DNA of 64,000 nucleotides, taken from Rhizobium sp. 007. Its GTDB lineage: Bacteria; Pseudomonadota; Alphaproteobacteria; Rhizobiales; Rhizobiaceae. A program made the translations under genes and the position numbers. The stretch is taken from assembly GCF_015353075.1 (NCBI RefSeq), contig NZ_CP064187.1:2914001-2978000 (forward strand), given 5' to 3'. The notes under the pieces are model-generated. The model did no database searches, was not told where the DNA came from, and saw only the letters and a program-made list of their open reading frames with translations. Shown here one piece after another: positions 44,925 through 54,169 of the stretch; the first letter of the stretch is position 1; every line of letters begins with the position of its first letter.

Positions 44925-47900
44925 GTGGCAGCGAGAGCGCCCGAGGCAGCACGACAAAATAGCGTCGCGGAGTTGGCGTATCCGGGCTCCGCGGTCGCGT
45001 TGTTTTCCAACGATCGGTACAGTGTCCTGGTCACAGCCGCCGGGGCGGGTTATGGAACGTGGCAAGGCCTCGACATTACACGGTGGCGCGAGGACAGCAG
45101 CCGTGATTGCTGGGGCCAATTTTGTTACGTTCGGGATCTAACCGGGAACGACCTCTGGTCCATCGGAAAGCAGCCATTATTTCGGCCTTCAATTGTCTAC
45201 GAGCACGCCTTTCACGGAGACAGGGCCGAGTTCCGCTGTCATGCCGGTGACATCGAAATCGTCTGGAAAATCTGTGTCGCGCCCGATGTGGACGCGGAAG
45301 TGCGTATGCTCACGGTCACGAATAATGGGGCGCGGGAGCGAACCCTCGAACTGACAAGCTATGCCGAAGTCTGCCTGAACAATCGTCGTGCGGACATGGC
45401 GCATCCGGGTTTTGCCAAGCTTTTTGTCGAAACACGGTACGACGGGGCGACAGGCGCCCTATTTGCGCGCCGCAGGCCCCGTGCCGCTGCGGAAAAGGCC
45501 ACTTGGGCAGTTCACGTTTCCTCATCGAACCTGCCGCCTTCCCAAGAGGTCCAATATGAAACTGATCGGCTGAGATTTCTTGGCCGGGGCCGAACGACAG
45601 CCAGCCCCGTGATATTCGACGCGGGTGGGTCGCTTTCCGGGACGACCGGCCCGGTCCTCGACCCGATTTTCTGTTTGCGACGGACGGTTCATCTGACCCC
45701 AGGCACCGAAGCGCGCGTCGCCTTCGTCACAGGCGCTGCGCACGACCAGCCAGCCGTGCAGCTCATCGCCGAAAGATACGCCAATATCGATGCGGCCGAA
45801 CGAGCGTTCTCCGAAGCATCGGATAGGTATCAAAGCGAGCTTCAGACGTTGAGCCTTACGCCTGATGATGTCTCGCTGTTCAATCGGCTGGCCGGGAGTG
45901 TCGTATTTGCGAACCCGGCCACGCGGCAAGTGACTGCGCTGGAGAGCGATCGATTGGATCGGGCGGCTTTGTGGGCTCATGGTATCTCCGGCGACCTCCC
46001 GATCGTGCTGGTCCGCGCGAATGGCGACAGGGATCATACCCTCATTCGTCAGGTAATGATGGGCCACGACTTCGCTCGTCGGAAAGGCTTGGGATTTGAC
46101 CTCGTCCTGCTTGACGAGGGCGGCGCAGCCAGCGCCAAGCGACTAGTCGAAGAGCTGCAATCTGGCCCGCAGGCCGAAGTGATTGGTACGCCCGGCGGGA
46201 TCTTTGTCCTTTCCGAGCCCGATACCGAAAGCGATCACTTGAGGACCATCGCTGCGGCGGCGCGCATAGTCCTGCTGGGAAGCGGCGGCGAACTTGTCGA
46301 TCAGCTCAACCGGCCCTTCCCCGTCCCGTTACCTCCTTCGCAGGCTTTAGCCGCACGGGTAAGCGAGCGACCCAAGGCCCGCCGTCCTTACTCGGTCGAG
46401 GATTTGCAGCACTGGAACGAATTCGGAGGCTTCACACCCGACGGACGCGAGTATGTCGTGCTCGTGGACGCGATCAGACCACAAGCCCCCGTGCTGCCGC
46501 CGGCGCCTTGGACCAACGTGATCGCAAACCCTGACTTTGGCTGTCTTACGACTGAAGCCGGTCTTGGCTACACTTGGTCGGAAAACAGCCAGATGAACCG
46601 GCTGACGCCGTGGTCGAACGATCCGGTTACGGATGCGCCGGGCGAGGTCGTTTATTTGCGCGACGAGGAAACCGGAGATGTCTGGACGCCGACGCCGCTG
46701 CCTCTCGGTCCCGGTGCGGTGGTGACTGTTCGTCACGGCCAAGGTTACAGCCGGTATGCAAGCCACAGCCGCCATCTCAATCAGGAGCTGACGGTATCGG
46801 TTCCGCCTAGTGATCCGGTCAAGATCATGCATCTCAGGCTTAGCAACGACGGCACCCGAGCTCGGCACGTGACCGCAACCTATTTCGCCGAGTGGGTGCT
46901 TGGGACCCACCGCGAAGAGACAGCAACACGGATCGTCTGCGAGCGGGATGCCAGATCGGGTGCAATCATGGCCAAGAACCCCTGGGCCGGAGATTTTGCC
47001 GGGAAGCTGGCTTTTGCAGCCGCCAGTCAGCCGACGAGGTCGGCAACGTCCGACCGCACGGAGTTTCTGGGCAAATACGGTTCGGTTTTTCAGCCCTTAG
47101 CGTTGGGGCGAACCAATCTGGCAGAACGTTTTGGCCCGTTGCTGGATCCCTGCGCCGCGTTGATGGTGGATATCTCCCTGCCCCCCGGCGAAAGCAGGGA
47201 GGTTGTCTTTGTACTTGGAGAGGCTGCCGGCCCCGATGAAGTCAGCAGGCTCGTTCATGAGTATACCGACCGCGAACGCGCGGCCGCAAGCCTGTCGGCG
47301 ATCTCCCGCCAGTGGGATAACATTCTGAACTCGATCCAGGTCTCGACGCCGGACGCAGGCTTGAACTTGATGATGAATCGCTGGTTGCTGTACCAGGTCC
47401 TGGCATGCCGCGTCTGGGCGCGCACGTCCAATTATCAGTCCGGCGGTGCTTACGGTTTCAGGGATCAGCTTCAGGACGTGATGGCACTGGTCTATAGTAC
47501 ACCGAACGAGACCCGCTCCCACATCCTGCGATCGGCAGCACGCCAATTTGAGGAGGGGGACGTCCAGCACTGGTGGCATCCTCCATCCGGCATCGGCGTG
47601 CGCACCCGGATCACCGACGACTTGTATTTCCTGCCGCTTGTCGTTCACCACTACGTGTCCACGACAGGCGACCTTCAACTGCTTGACGAGATGGTGCCCT
47701 ACATCACGTCACCGCTGCTGAAGGACGACCAGGAGGAAGACTTCAACCAGCCGGCGCCCAGCGAGCAGTCCGGCACCGTCTATGAGCACTGCGTCCGTGC
47801 GCTGGAGCGTGGTTACCGCTTGGGCAGTCACGGTCTTCCCCTGATGGGAACAGGCGACTGGAACGACGGCATGAACAAGGTCGGCGCGGAAGGCAGGGGA

Positions 47901-48818
47901 GAAAGCGTCTGGAACGGCTGGTTCTTTCTCACGGTCCTCAAATCATTTGCCACGATTTCAGCGTCACGGGGAGATCAAAGCCGTGCCGGCTGGTGCCGTG
48001 AACGGGCCGAAGCTTTGCGCACAGCTCTTGAAGCCAACGCCTGGGACGGTGGCTGGTATCGCCGCGCCTATTTTGACGATGGCACGCCGCTCGGGTCGTC
48101 CCTGAACGACGAATGCCAGATCGACGCCATCCCGCAGGCCTGGGCTGTCATTTCGGGCAAAGCCGATGCTGGACGAGCTTCAAAAGCGATGCGTGCGGTC
48201 TACGACCGGCTGGTACGCCAGGAGGACGGGCTGATCAAACTCTTCGACCCGCCTTTTGACGAAGGCTTGCTGCAGCCGGGCTACATCAAGGGCTATGTCC
48301 CCGGCATCCGTGAAAATGGCGGCCAATACACGCATGCGGCAACCTGGATTGTCTGGGCGACGGCTTTGCAGGGCGACGGCGATCTCGCCTTAAAGCTTTG
48401 GAACCTGATCAATCCGATTTGTCATAGCGCGACGAGAGGTCAAGTCGAACGCTACAAAGTGGAACCATATGCGGTCAGCGCCGATATCTATGGCGCGCCC
48501 CCACACACCGGGCGCGGTGGATGGACCTGGTACACCGGATCGGCCAGTTGGTTCTACCGCGTCGCGCTCGAGGCGATCCTCGGCTTTCGCCAGCAAGGGC
48601 CGTCTCTGCGGTTCGAGCCGTGCGTTCCGGCGGGCTGGCCGGCCTATGAAATCGCATACCAATATGGATCAGCGACCTACCGCATCCAATTCGACAACAC
48701 GAAGGGCATCGGCCGAGGCGTGCACTCCGTCACGCTGGACGGTGAACCAGTCGCGAACGAAACCGTTCCGCTTGTGGAAGACGGACGTACGCATGACGTC
48801 CACATTATAGTTGGTTAG
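44925..48818 (+). CDS. GH94-type protein, NdvB/ChvB C-terminal-like (glucan phosphorylase-like)
   Basis: 1297 aa, GTG start with GGAGG 5 nt upstream. It contains a beta-sandwich GH94 N-terminal module at about 15-270, a linker region (PIVLVRANGDRDHTLIRQVM), a second sandwich at about 530-790 (WSENSQMNRLTPWSNDPV) and an (alpha/alpha)6 catalytic domain at about 800-1250. The general-acid motif is GTGDWNDGMNKVG, with RDQLQDVMALVYS and TWYTGSASWFYRVAL as further conserved parts. This equals the C-terminal half of cyclic beta-1,2-glucan synthase without its membrane glycosyltransferase. In Brucella Cgs this domain phosphorolyses beta-1,2-glucooligosaccharides. A free phosphorylase releasing glucose 1-phosphate is the likely role; no signal peptide is seen. 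Confidence 0.88.
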   Translation: MAARAPEAARQNSVAELAYPGSAVALFSNDRYSVLVTAAGAGYGTWQGLDITRWREDSSRDCWGQFCYVRDLTGNDLWSIGKQPLFRPSIVYEHAFHGDRAEFRCHAGDIEIVWKICVAPDVDAEVRMLTVTNNGARERTLELTSYAEVCLNNRRADMAHPGFAKLFVETRYDGATGALFARRRPRAAAEKATWAVHVSSSNLPPSQEVQYETDRLRFLGRGRTTASPVIFDAGGSLSGTTGPVLDPIFCLRRTVHLTPGTEARVAFVTGAAHDQPAVQLIAERYANIDAAERAFSEASDRYQSELQTLSLTPDDVSLFNRLAGSVVFANPATRQVTALESDRLDRAALWAHGISGDLPIVLVRANGDRDHTLIRQVMMGHDFARRKGLGFDLVLLDEGGAASAKRLVEELQSGPQAEVIGTPGGIFVLSEPDTESDHLRTIAAAARIVLLGSGGELVDQLNRPFPVPLPPSQALAARVSERPKARRPYSVEDLQHWNEFGGFTPDGREYVVLVDAIRPQAPVLPPAPWTNVIANPDFGCLTTEAGLGYTWSENSQMNRLTPWSNDPVTDAPGEVVYLRDEETGDVWTPTPLPLGPGAVVTVRHGQGYSRYASHSRHLNQELTVSVPPSDPVKIMHLRLSNDGTRARHVTATYFAEWVLGTHREETATRIVCERDARSGAIMAKNPWAGDFAGKLAFAAASQPTRSATSDRTEFLGKYGSVFQPLALGRTNLAERFGPLLDPCAALMVDISLPPGESREVVFVLGEAAGPDEVSRLVHEYTDRERAAASLSAISRQWDNILNSIQVSTPDAGLNLMMNRWLLYQVLACRVWARTSNYQSGGAYGFRDQLQDVMALVYSTPNETRSHILRSAARQFEEGDVQHWWHPPSGIGVRTRITDDLYFLPLVVHHYVSTTGDLQLLDEMVPYITSPLLKDDQEEDFNQPAPSEQSGTVYEHCVRALERGYRLGSHGLPLMGTGDWNDGMNKVGAEGRGESVWNGWFFLTVLKSFATISASRGDQSRAGWCRERAEALRTALEANAWDGGWYRRAYFDDGTPLGSSLNDECQIDAIPQAWAVISGKADAGRASKAMRAVYDRLVRQEDGLIKLFDPPFDEGLLQPGYIKGYVPGIRENGGQYTHAATWIVWATALQGDGDLALKLWNLINPICHSATRGQVERYKVEPYAVSADIYGAPPHTGRGGWTWYTGSASWFYRVALEAILGFRQQGPSLRFEPCVPAGWPAYEIAYQYGSATYRIQFDNTKGIGRGVHSVTLDGEPVANETVPLVEDGRTHDVHIIVG

Positions 48819-48823
48819 CGGCC

Positions 48824-50143
48824 ATGCCCGTAACGCTCTCGACGGACGCTGCTCTCGACCGCATCCCAACGGACCAGGACCTCGCTCGGCTGCAATTTAC
48901 GACACTGTTGTACTATCTCCAATGCACGAACCCGGACAACGGTCTGGTTCGCGACAAAACCGAACCGAATGCCCCGGCAAGCATCGCGGCAATTGGCATG
49001 GCCCTGGCGACAATCCCCGTTGTTGTCGAGCGCGGGGTAATCATCCGCGAATTCGCTGCAAAGATCACCCGCAAGCGAATGCGGTTTTTGATGGAATGCC
49101 CGCAGGGGCCAGAGCCCGATGCATCCGGGTACATGGGCTTTTTTTATCATTTTCTGGACATCGAAACGGGCCGCCGGGCCTGGCAATGCGAATTGTCCAC
49201 CATCGATTCGGCTTTCCTGTTCGCCGGAGCCCTGACCGCAGCGACCTATTTTGATGGCGATACGGCCGATGAGGCAGAAATCCGCCAGCTTGCGACGGCG
49301 CTTTACGAGCGAGCCGACTGGATGTGGGCTTGCGATGGCGGCCCCACTTTGACGCATGGCTGGCACCCGGAAAGCGGGTTTATTCCCTATCGTTGGCGCG
49401 GTTACGATGAGGGTCTGCTGCTGTATATTCTCGGGTTGGGATCGCCAACCCATCCACTGCCTCCGGAGAGTTACGCCGCCTACACCGCGAGCTATGAATG
49501 GAGAAACATCTATGGTCGCGAATTGCTTTATTCGGGGCCGCTTTTTACCCACCAGTTGTCGCACATGTGGGTAGACTTTCGAGGCATTCGTGACGAGTTC
49601 ATGCGCCAGCACCACAGCGACTACTTTGAAAACAGCCGGCAGGCATCATTCGTGCAGCAGGAATATGCAATTCGCAACCCAATGCGTTTTGCGGGCTACG
49701 GGGAATATTGTTGGGGGTTTACCGCCTGCGACGGACCAGGTTGGGGTAAGCGGGCGATCAATGGCGTCGACCGGGAGTTCTTCGACTACATCGCCCGTGG
49801 CGCGCCCTTCGGACCTGACGATGGCACCGTCGCGCCATGGGCCGTTGTCGCCTCGCTGCCGTTCGCGCCGGAGATCGTCGTGCCGACAGTCCTCAACTTT
49901 GCGCGAATGAAGCTCGGCATGACGCGCCTTTACGGTTTCAAACCGTCGTTCAACCAGACCTATGCCGTGGAAAACAGTCCGACCGGATGGTGGGTGAGTC
50001 CCTATCACTTTGGCATTGACCAAGGCCCGGTGGTGCTGATGATCGAAAACTACCGAACCGGTTTGCTCTGGAACATCATGCGTCGATGCAAGCCTCTGGT
50101 GATCGGATTGCGTCGCGCCGGATTTTCAGGGGGGTGGCTTTAG
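48824..50143 (+). CDS. GH144-like endo-beta-1,2-glucanase (glycoamylase-domain protein)
   Basis: 439 aa. It starts only 6 bp after the GH94 gene and is surely in the same operon. The fold is the glycoamylase-like (alpha/alpha)6 barrel (PF10091 type): FTTLLYYLQCTNPDNGLVRD, SIAAIGMALATIPVVVERG, GYMGFFYHFLDIETGRRAWQ, ELSTIDSAFLFAGAL, YRWRGYDEGLLLYILGLGSP, YSGPLFTHQLSHMWVDFRGI and DGTVAPWAVVASLPFAPEIV. GH144 endo-beta-1,2-glucanases belong here, and the acidic residues in these motifs are candidates for catalysis. It lacks a visible signal peptide, so action on internal or periplasmic glucan depends on unseen export. The pairing with GH94 points to beta-1,2-glucan as substrate. Confidence 0.85.
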   Translation: MPVTLSTDAALDRIPTDQDLARLQFTTLLYYLQCTNPDNGLVRDKTEPNAPASIAAIGMALATIPVVVERGVIIREFAAKITRKRMRFLMECPQGPEPDASGYMGFFYHFLDIETGRRAWQCELSTIDSAFLFAGALTAATYFDGDTADEAEIRQLATALYERADWMWACDGGPTLTHGWHPESGFIPYRWRGYDEGLLLYILGLGSPTHPLPPESYAAYTASYEWRNIYGRELLYSGPLFTHQLSHMWVDFRGIRDEFMRQHHSDYFENSRQASFVQQEYAIRNPMRFAGYGEYCWGFTACDGPGWGKRAINGVDREFFDYIARGAPFGPDDGTVAPWAVVASLPFAPEIVVPTVLNFARMKLGMTRLYGFKPSFNQTYAVENSPTGWWVSPYHFGIDQGPVVLMIENYRTGLLWNIMRRCKPLVIGLRRAGFSGGWL

Positions 50144-50292
50144 GTTGGATGCCGCTTGGCTTCTATCGTCTTACGCCCGCAGATGCCGACTCCCGCCTTT
50201 TTTGTCAATTGGTATCTTCCGGGATGCGAAGGAGGGGTGGGTACTTCAACTTGGCGGGATGGGTGCCGGCGGCTGCTTTGTTCGCCGCATGC
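50144..50292. other. Non-coding stretch between the glucanase gene and a fabI-like tail
   Basis: About 150 bp downstream of the glucanase stop; no gene or clear terminator was seen. Transcription of the two operons converges in the 330-bp region 50144-50476. Confidence 0.35.
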
Positions 50293-50370
50293 TCAGACGA
50301 CAATATGATAGCTGCCGTCCACATAGAGCACCTGCCCGGTGAACAGGCACGCCGTCGTGGGCGACGAAAA
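50293..50370 (-). pseudogene. C-terminal tail relic of an SDR/enoyl-ACP reductase
   Basis: On the minus strand, ACLFTGQVLYVDGSYHIVV ends at a stop (50293-50295). TGQVLYVDGGYHI is the usual C-terminus of FabI-type enoyl-ACP reductases and some SDRs. The upstream part of the reading frame is not recognisable. In several rhizobia a fabI-like gene follows the phosphotransacetylase-acetate kinase pair, so this is probably what remains of it downstream of ackA. Confidence 0.55.
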
Positions 50371-50476
50371 AAGGGGGTGGCAACGCTTCCGTGCCGTCAT
50401 CAATGACGCAGCTTCTTGGGCCGAAAGGGTTGATCGTGTGCTCACATTGGGTTGCTTCTCCTGTGAGACAGGGGTT

Positions 50477-51655
50477 TCAGGATGCCATTATGAGTGCAAG
50501 CGTGTGGCGGGCGATCATCAGTTCCTCATCCGTCGGCAGGACGTAGAGCGCGACGCGGCTCGCAGGAGTGGAAATGAGCACCGCGCCCGCCTCGTTGGCC
50601 GCGGGATCGAGTTCGGCTCCCAGCCAGGCAAGCCGTTCGGCGATGCGGGCGCGGATTGGCGGCGAATTCTCCCCGACGCCCGCCGTAAAGACGAAAGCGT
50701 CGAGACCTCCAAGCGCGGCGGCAAGCGTGCCGGCGCTGAGCGCACAGCGATGGACGAAGTGATCGATCGCGAATGCCGCACGTGGGTCATCGCTGACAAG
50801 AAGATCGCGCATGTCGCCGGAAATGCCTGACAGTCCCTTCAGACCGGACGCCCTGTAGAGAAGGTCCGTAACCTCTCCCGTAGTCATGCCTCTGTGGTCG
50901 AGCAGATACAGCACGACGCCGGGATCCATCTGGCCCGGCCGGGTGCTCATCGGCAAGCCATCGAGTGCCGTGAATCCCATCGTTGTTTCGAGGCTGCGTC
51001 CGGCCTTCAGCGCGCACATAGACGCGCCGCTGCCTAGATGGGCAACGATGATGCGTCCACCGGCGATACCGGGCGCGACTTCGGCCAACTGCTCGGCAAT
51101 GTATTCGTAGGACAGGCCATGAAAGCCGTATCGACGCACTCCATGCTCGTAGTAGTGCCAGGGCAAGGCGTAGCAATCCGTATGTGGGGCGTGGCCGCGA
51201 TGGAAAGCGGTGTCGAAACAGGCGACCTGCGGCACATCCGGATTGATTTCCATCGCCAGGCGGATCGGCGCGAGGTTGTTCGGCTGGTGCAGCGGAGCAA
51301 GCTCCTGGAAAGTCGCAAGCTTGTCGAGCGTGTCGCGGTCAATGAGGATCGGTTTCGCATAGTCAGGGCCGCCATGGACGACGCGATGACCAGTAGCGCG
51401 GAGCGTGAAACCCTTAAGGGTCAGCAACCACGCACGGGTTTCAGCAATTGCCGCCGGCAGGTGGTCGACTACCTCTGGCGCATATCGGCGATCAACCAGG
51501 ACCGTTCCGTCGGCGGCGCTCGCCGCTAGACGAGGCCGTACTCCGATGCCATCGATCTGACCGCGAATGCAGCGTTTGGGGCCAGTGTCGGCGATCTCGA
51601 GGATCTGGAATTTCAGGCTTGACGAGCCGGCGTTGACGACAAGGATCGCGTCCAT
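50477..51655 (-). CDS. ackA: Acetate kinase
   Basis: 392 aa, full length. It interconverts acetyl phosphate plus ADP and acetate plus ATP. ASKHA-fold landmarks are [103 protein letters not shown] and [18 protein letters not shown]. The start lies 3 bp after the stop of the phosphotransacetylase gene (TGAACCATG), so the two form an operon. With phosphoketolase upstream on the other strand it can turn acetyl phosphate into ATP. Confidence 0.97.
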   Translation of the reverse strand: MDAILVVNAGSSSLKFQILEIADTGPKRCIRGQIDGIGVRPRLAASAADGTVLVDRRYAPEVVDHLPAAIAETRAWLLTLKGFTLRATGHRVVHGGPDYAKPILIDRDTLDKLATFQELAPLHQPNNLAPIRLAMEINPDVPQVACFDTAFHRGHAPHTDCYALPWHYYEHGVRRYGFHGLSYEYIAEQLAEVAPGIAGGRIIVAHLGSGASMCALKAGRSLETTMGFTALDGLPMSTRPGQMDPGVVLYLLDHRGMTTGEVTDLLYRASGLKGLSGISGDMRDLLVSDDPRAAFAIDHFVHRCALSAGTLAAALGGLDAFVFTAGVGENSPPIRARIAERLAWLGAELDPAANEAGAVLISTPASRVALYVLPTDEELMIARHTLALIMAS

Positions 51656-51658
51656 GGT

Positions 51659-52615
51659 TCAGGCCGCCACTTGTGTCGCACGCGGCCGGGCGGCGGCGGA
51701 GAGCGTAGCGACCGCGCACGAAGCCAGACGGCTGCGCACCGAGTCGGCACGCGAGGTCAGCACGATGGGCACACGCGCGCCAAGCACGATTCCCGCGGCA
51801 TCCGCATGGGCGAGGAATGTCAAGTTCTTGGCCAGCATGTTCCCCGCCTCAAGGTCGGGCACGACGAGGATCTGTGCCCGGCCAGCGACGGGCGACGTGA
51901 GCCCTTTGATGCGAGCGGCCTCCGGGCTGATCGCATTGTCGAATGCGAGCGGGCCATCGAGCACGCCGCCGGTGATCTGGCCGCGTTCAGCCATCTTGCA
52001 TAGCGCTGCGGCTTCGATGGTCGACGGTATTTTTGTCGTCACGGTCTCGACGGCGGAAAGGATCGCCACACGAGGCAGACCGAGCCCGACCGTCGTCCAG
52101 AGGTCGATTGCGTTTTGCACGATGTCACGTTTGACATCAAGGTCGGGAGAGATGTTGATCGCCGCGTCGGTGATGAAGAGCGTGTCGGCGTGGCCAGGCA
52201 CATCCATCACGAAGACATGGCTGACGCGGCGTTCTGTGCGCAGGCCGGTGGCGGAGGCCGTAACATCGCGCATCAGTTCGTCCGTATGCAGGCTGCCCTT
52301 CATGAGGAGCACGCCCTTTCCCTCTCGTAGCAGGACGACAGCCTTCGCCGCAGCGGCGTGGCTATGTGGAACGTCGACGATTTCGTAGTCTTTCAGATCA
52401 AGCCCGTTCTCCGCGGCCACCGCCTGAATTTTTGCGGCGGGGCCTACCAGGACAGGTACGATCAGTCTGTTCTCGGCGGCTTCAAGCGCGCCCCGCAAGG
52501 ACGTCTCGTCGCAGGGATGCGCCACGATCGTGACGGCAGGCGCAACCTCCCGCGCAGCGGAAATCAGCCCGTCGTACTTTGACTGCTCAGGTTTGGATGT
52601 GGAAAGGTCGATCAC
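51659..52615 (-). CDS. Phosphate acetyltransferase (Pta/Ptb family)
   Basis: 318 aa from the GTG at 52613-52615 (VIDLSTSKPEQSKYDGLISA), chosen because AGGGAG lies 7 nt upstream; the in-frame extension further upstream runs through an opposite-strand oxidase relic. Landmarks are IVAHPCDETSLRGALEAAEN, LLMKGSLHTDELMRDVTA, RVSHVFVMDVPGHADTLFIT, DAAINISPDLDVKRDIVQNA and DGPLAFDNAISPEAARIKG. It interconverts acetyl phosphate and acetyl-CoA. It is the short form without the N-terminal MaoC-like domain. Directly upstream of ackA, it links phosphoketolase output to acetyl-CoA, a precursor of lipids and polyhydroxybutyrate. Confidence 0.92.
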   Translation of the reverse strand: MIDLSTSKPEQSKYDGLISAAREVAPAVTIVAHPCDETSLRGALEAAENRLIVPVLVGPAAKIQAVAAENGLDLKDYEIVDVPHSHAAAAKAVVLLREGKGVLLMKGSLHTDELMRDVTASATGLRTERRVSHVFVMDVPGHADTLFITDAAINISPDLDVKRDIVQNAIDLWTTVGLGLPRVAILSAVETVTTKIPSTIEAAALCKMAERGQITGGVLDGPLAFDNAISPEAARIKGLTSPVAGRAQILVVPDLEAGNMLAKNLTFLAHADAAGIVLGARVPIVLTSRADSVRSRLASCAVATLSAAARPRATQVAA

Positions 52616-52629
52616 TGGCGAGCTCCCTC

Positions 52630-52835
52630 TGCTTCGATCTTCGATCTGATCAACACCTCGAACCACTCCCACCCGATCCAATTGCACGGCTATTCCTTCA
52701 GGGCGCTGGATGTCGAGCGCCTGAACCTGCCGCAGCACCATCCAGATAAGGCGCCGACAATCCGGGCGACTGGATGCTCTATTGCCACCTCCTCAAGCCT
52801 CAGGAGGCATGATAGGCTATGTGAGGGCCGCCTTA
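52630..52835 (+). pseudogene. Multicopper oxidase, C-terminal relic
   Basis: FDLINTSNHSHPIQLHGYSF and RALDVERLNLPQHHPDK match the copper-binding HPxHLHG motif region of multicopper oxidases, with one H replaced by Q. After a frameshift near 52755 the sequence continues NPGDWMLYCHLLKPQE, the HCHIxxHxxxGM motif region with its first and last His lost. A second shift near 52808 gives MIGYVRA. It overlaps the promoter region of the phosphotransacetylase gene on the other strand. No longer functional. Confidence 0.65.
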
Positions 52836-52923
52836 GGGAAGCCTGCCGGTACTCTCAGCGGGACAAGCGCATCCGGCCGTCGCTACCGCGCGGAAGCGAG
52901 CGATGCACGCTTGCCTTGATGCG

Positions 52924-53298
52924 CTACTGCAGGGTCCCGTCGCCGCCCCGATCGGCGGCCTTGAAGTCCGTCATCACCCTGTTCAGGAACTCGTTCCGGC
53001 TGGCCTTGCCGTCGCCGTTAGCGTCGATGGCACCGAATTGCTGGACAGTCAGAACTCGGGAAACTTCGTCGGAATTCAGGCTTCCATCCCTGTTCTTGTC
53101 CATGCTCGCGAAGGCCTGCGTCATGAAGGCCTGATATTCGGATCGCTCGACCGCTCCGTTCTTGTCGCGGTCGAGGCGATCCATTTGGCCTTGGTTCATG
53201 GCCGTCGGTTGATTCTGCGCGACAGCCGCCATGGTGGTGAAAAAGACGAATCCTGTCAGTAGCGCTACTCTTTTCATCATCCCGGCCTTTCGCGTCAT
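52924..53298 (-). CDS. Secreted EF-hand calcium-binding protein
   Basis: 124 aa. The chosen start at 53298 overlaps the stop of the preceding lipoprotein gene (TAATG); ATG 53280 and 53277 are alternatives. The signal peptide is MKRVALLTGFVFFTTMAAVA. Four EF-hand-like loops follow: DRDKNGAVERSEY, DKNRDGSLNSDEV, DANGDGKASRNEF and DRGGDGTLQ, the last cut short by the C-terminus. The protein should bind calcium in the periplasm or outside the cell. It is translationally coupled to a glycine-zipper lipoprotein, so both may serve the outer envelope. Specific function unknown. Confidence 0.85.
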   Translation of the reverse strand: MTRKAGMMKRVALLTGFVFFTTMAAVAQNQPTAMNQGQMDRLDRDKNGAVERSEYQAFMTQAFASMDKNRDGSLNSDEVSRVLTVQQFGAIDANGDGKASRNEFLNRVMTDFKAADRGGDGTLQ

Positions 53299-53537
53299 TA
53301 ACAGGTCAAGGCACTGCCGCCCGCAGCGCCCAGCGTGGCGCCGCCGCCAACAGCCCAAAGTTGCCCGGTCCCCGAGCCAATGGTCGCGCCGACTAGACCG
53401 CCGACGACCGCGCCGCCGACCGTACCGGCGATGCAGCCGAACTCGCTACTACGTCCTCCTTGCGACGTTGCAGCAGATTGGCAGCCAGACAAGGCAAGGC
53501 AGCCTATAAGAGTAAGACTTATCGTGGACTTGGTCAT
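53298..53537 (-). CDS. Glycine-zipper lipoprotein
   Basis: 79 aa from the ATG at 53537 (MTKSTISLTLIGCLALSGCQ). The lipobox LALSGC marks a lipoprotein. The mature part contains a glycine-zipper helix: GTVGGAVVGGLVGATIGSGT and VGGGATLGAAGG. Such small rhizobial lipoproteins sit in the envelope and may form oligomers. The TAA overlaps the ATG of the EF-hand gene, giving a two-gene operon. A run TTTTTTCC on the plus strand just beyond the start reflects the A-rich, GGAGG-containing leader. Confidence 0.85.
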   Translation of the reverse strand: MTKSTISLTLIGCLALSGCQSAATSQGGRSSEFGCIAGTVGGAVVGGLVGATIGSGTGQLWAVGGGATLGAAGGSALTC

Positions 53538-53549
53538 TTTTTCCTCCAA

Positions 53550-54169
53550 GCATTTCCGTTCACGTTTAAGACAGACGGCGGAGGCGCCAATGAGTGGCGT
53601 CGGACGAAGATAAGCTTCTGAGTACGTCCCTCAACGTGAGAGATTCTTCTGCTGATCAGAAGGAACTCACAGATAAACATGCAGCGCGCGCGCTGAAGCT
53701 TCAACGTTGCTGGCGAATACTACCACTGCACATGGACGAAGACAACACTCGGGCACCTGTCTCGACCGCTTGATGTCTTGCCGAAGCGAGATCAGGTCGC
53801 TGGGTTCAGAGCTCCAAGAGGACATAGATGGGTCCCGCTCCTGCCTTGTTTAAAGCGATCGTGGATCCTTGCGCTCGCGAAGCGCTTCCTTGACGGCCCT
53901 CGATCGCCACCGACAGCCTGATCTGGTTGCGATATCGGAAGCAGTATTTGCCTGAGCGGTTGCAGGATAATGAGATCCCTCGTTGAGTTGACAGCGCTTT
54001 CGAAATGGTAAATGGCACAGGAGGCCCGAAACCATAGTGGCTTAGCACGATTTGGCGGGAATTATTCCGCGTTGCGGCCGCTCATTTTTGGCCGCATGAC
54101 CGGATTGGGTGGTCTCTGGCTTTTGAAGTAGGCGCAGCTTCCGTCAGCCACGTCGCTTTTTTTGCGAAC
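53550..54169. other. Intergenic region, nothing recognised
   Basis: About 620 bp. Short ORFs on both strands show no family resemblance. The region before 54170 may hold further decayed parts of the MFS gene that follows, but I cannot trace them. Confidence 0.4.
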
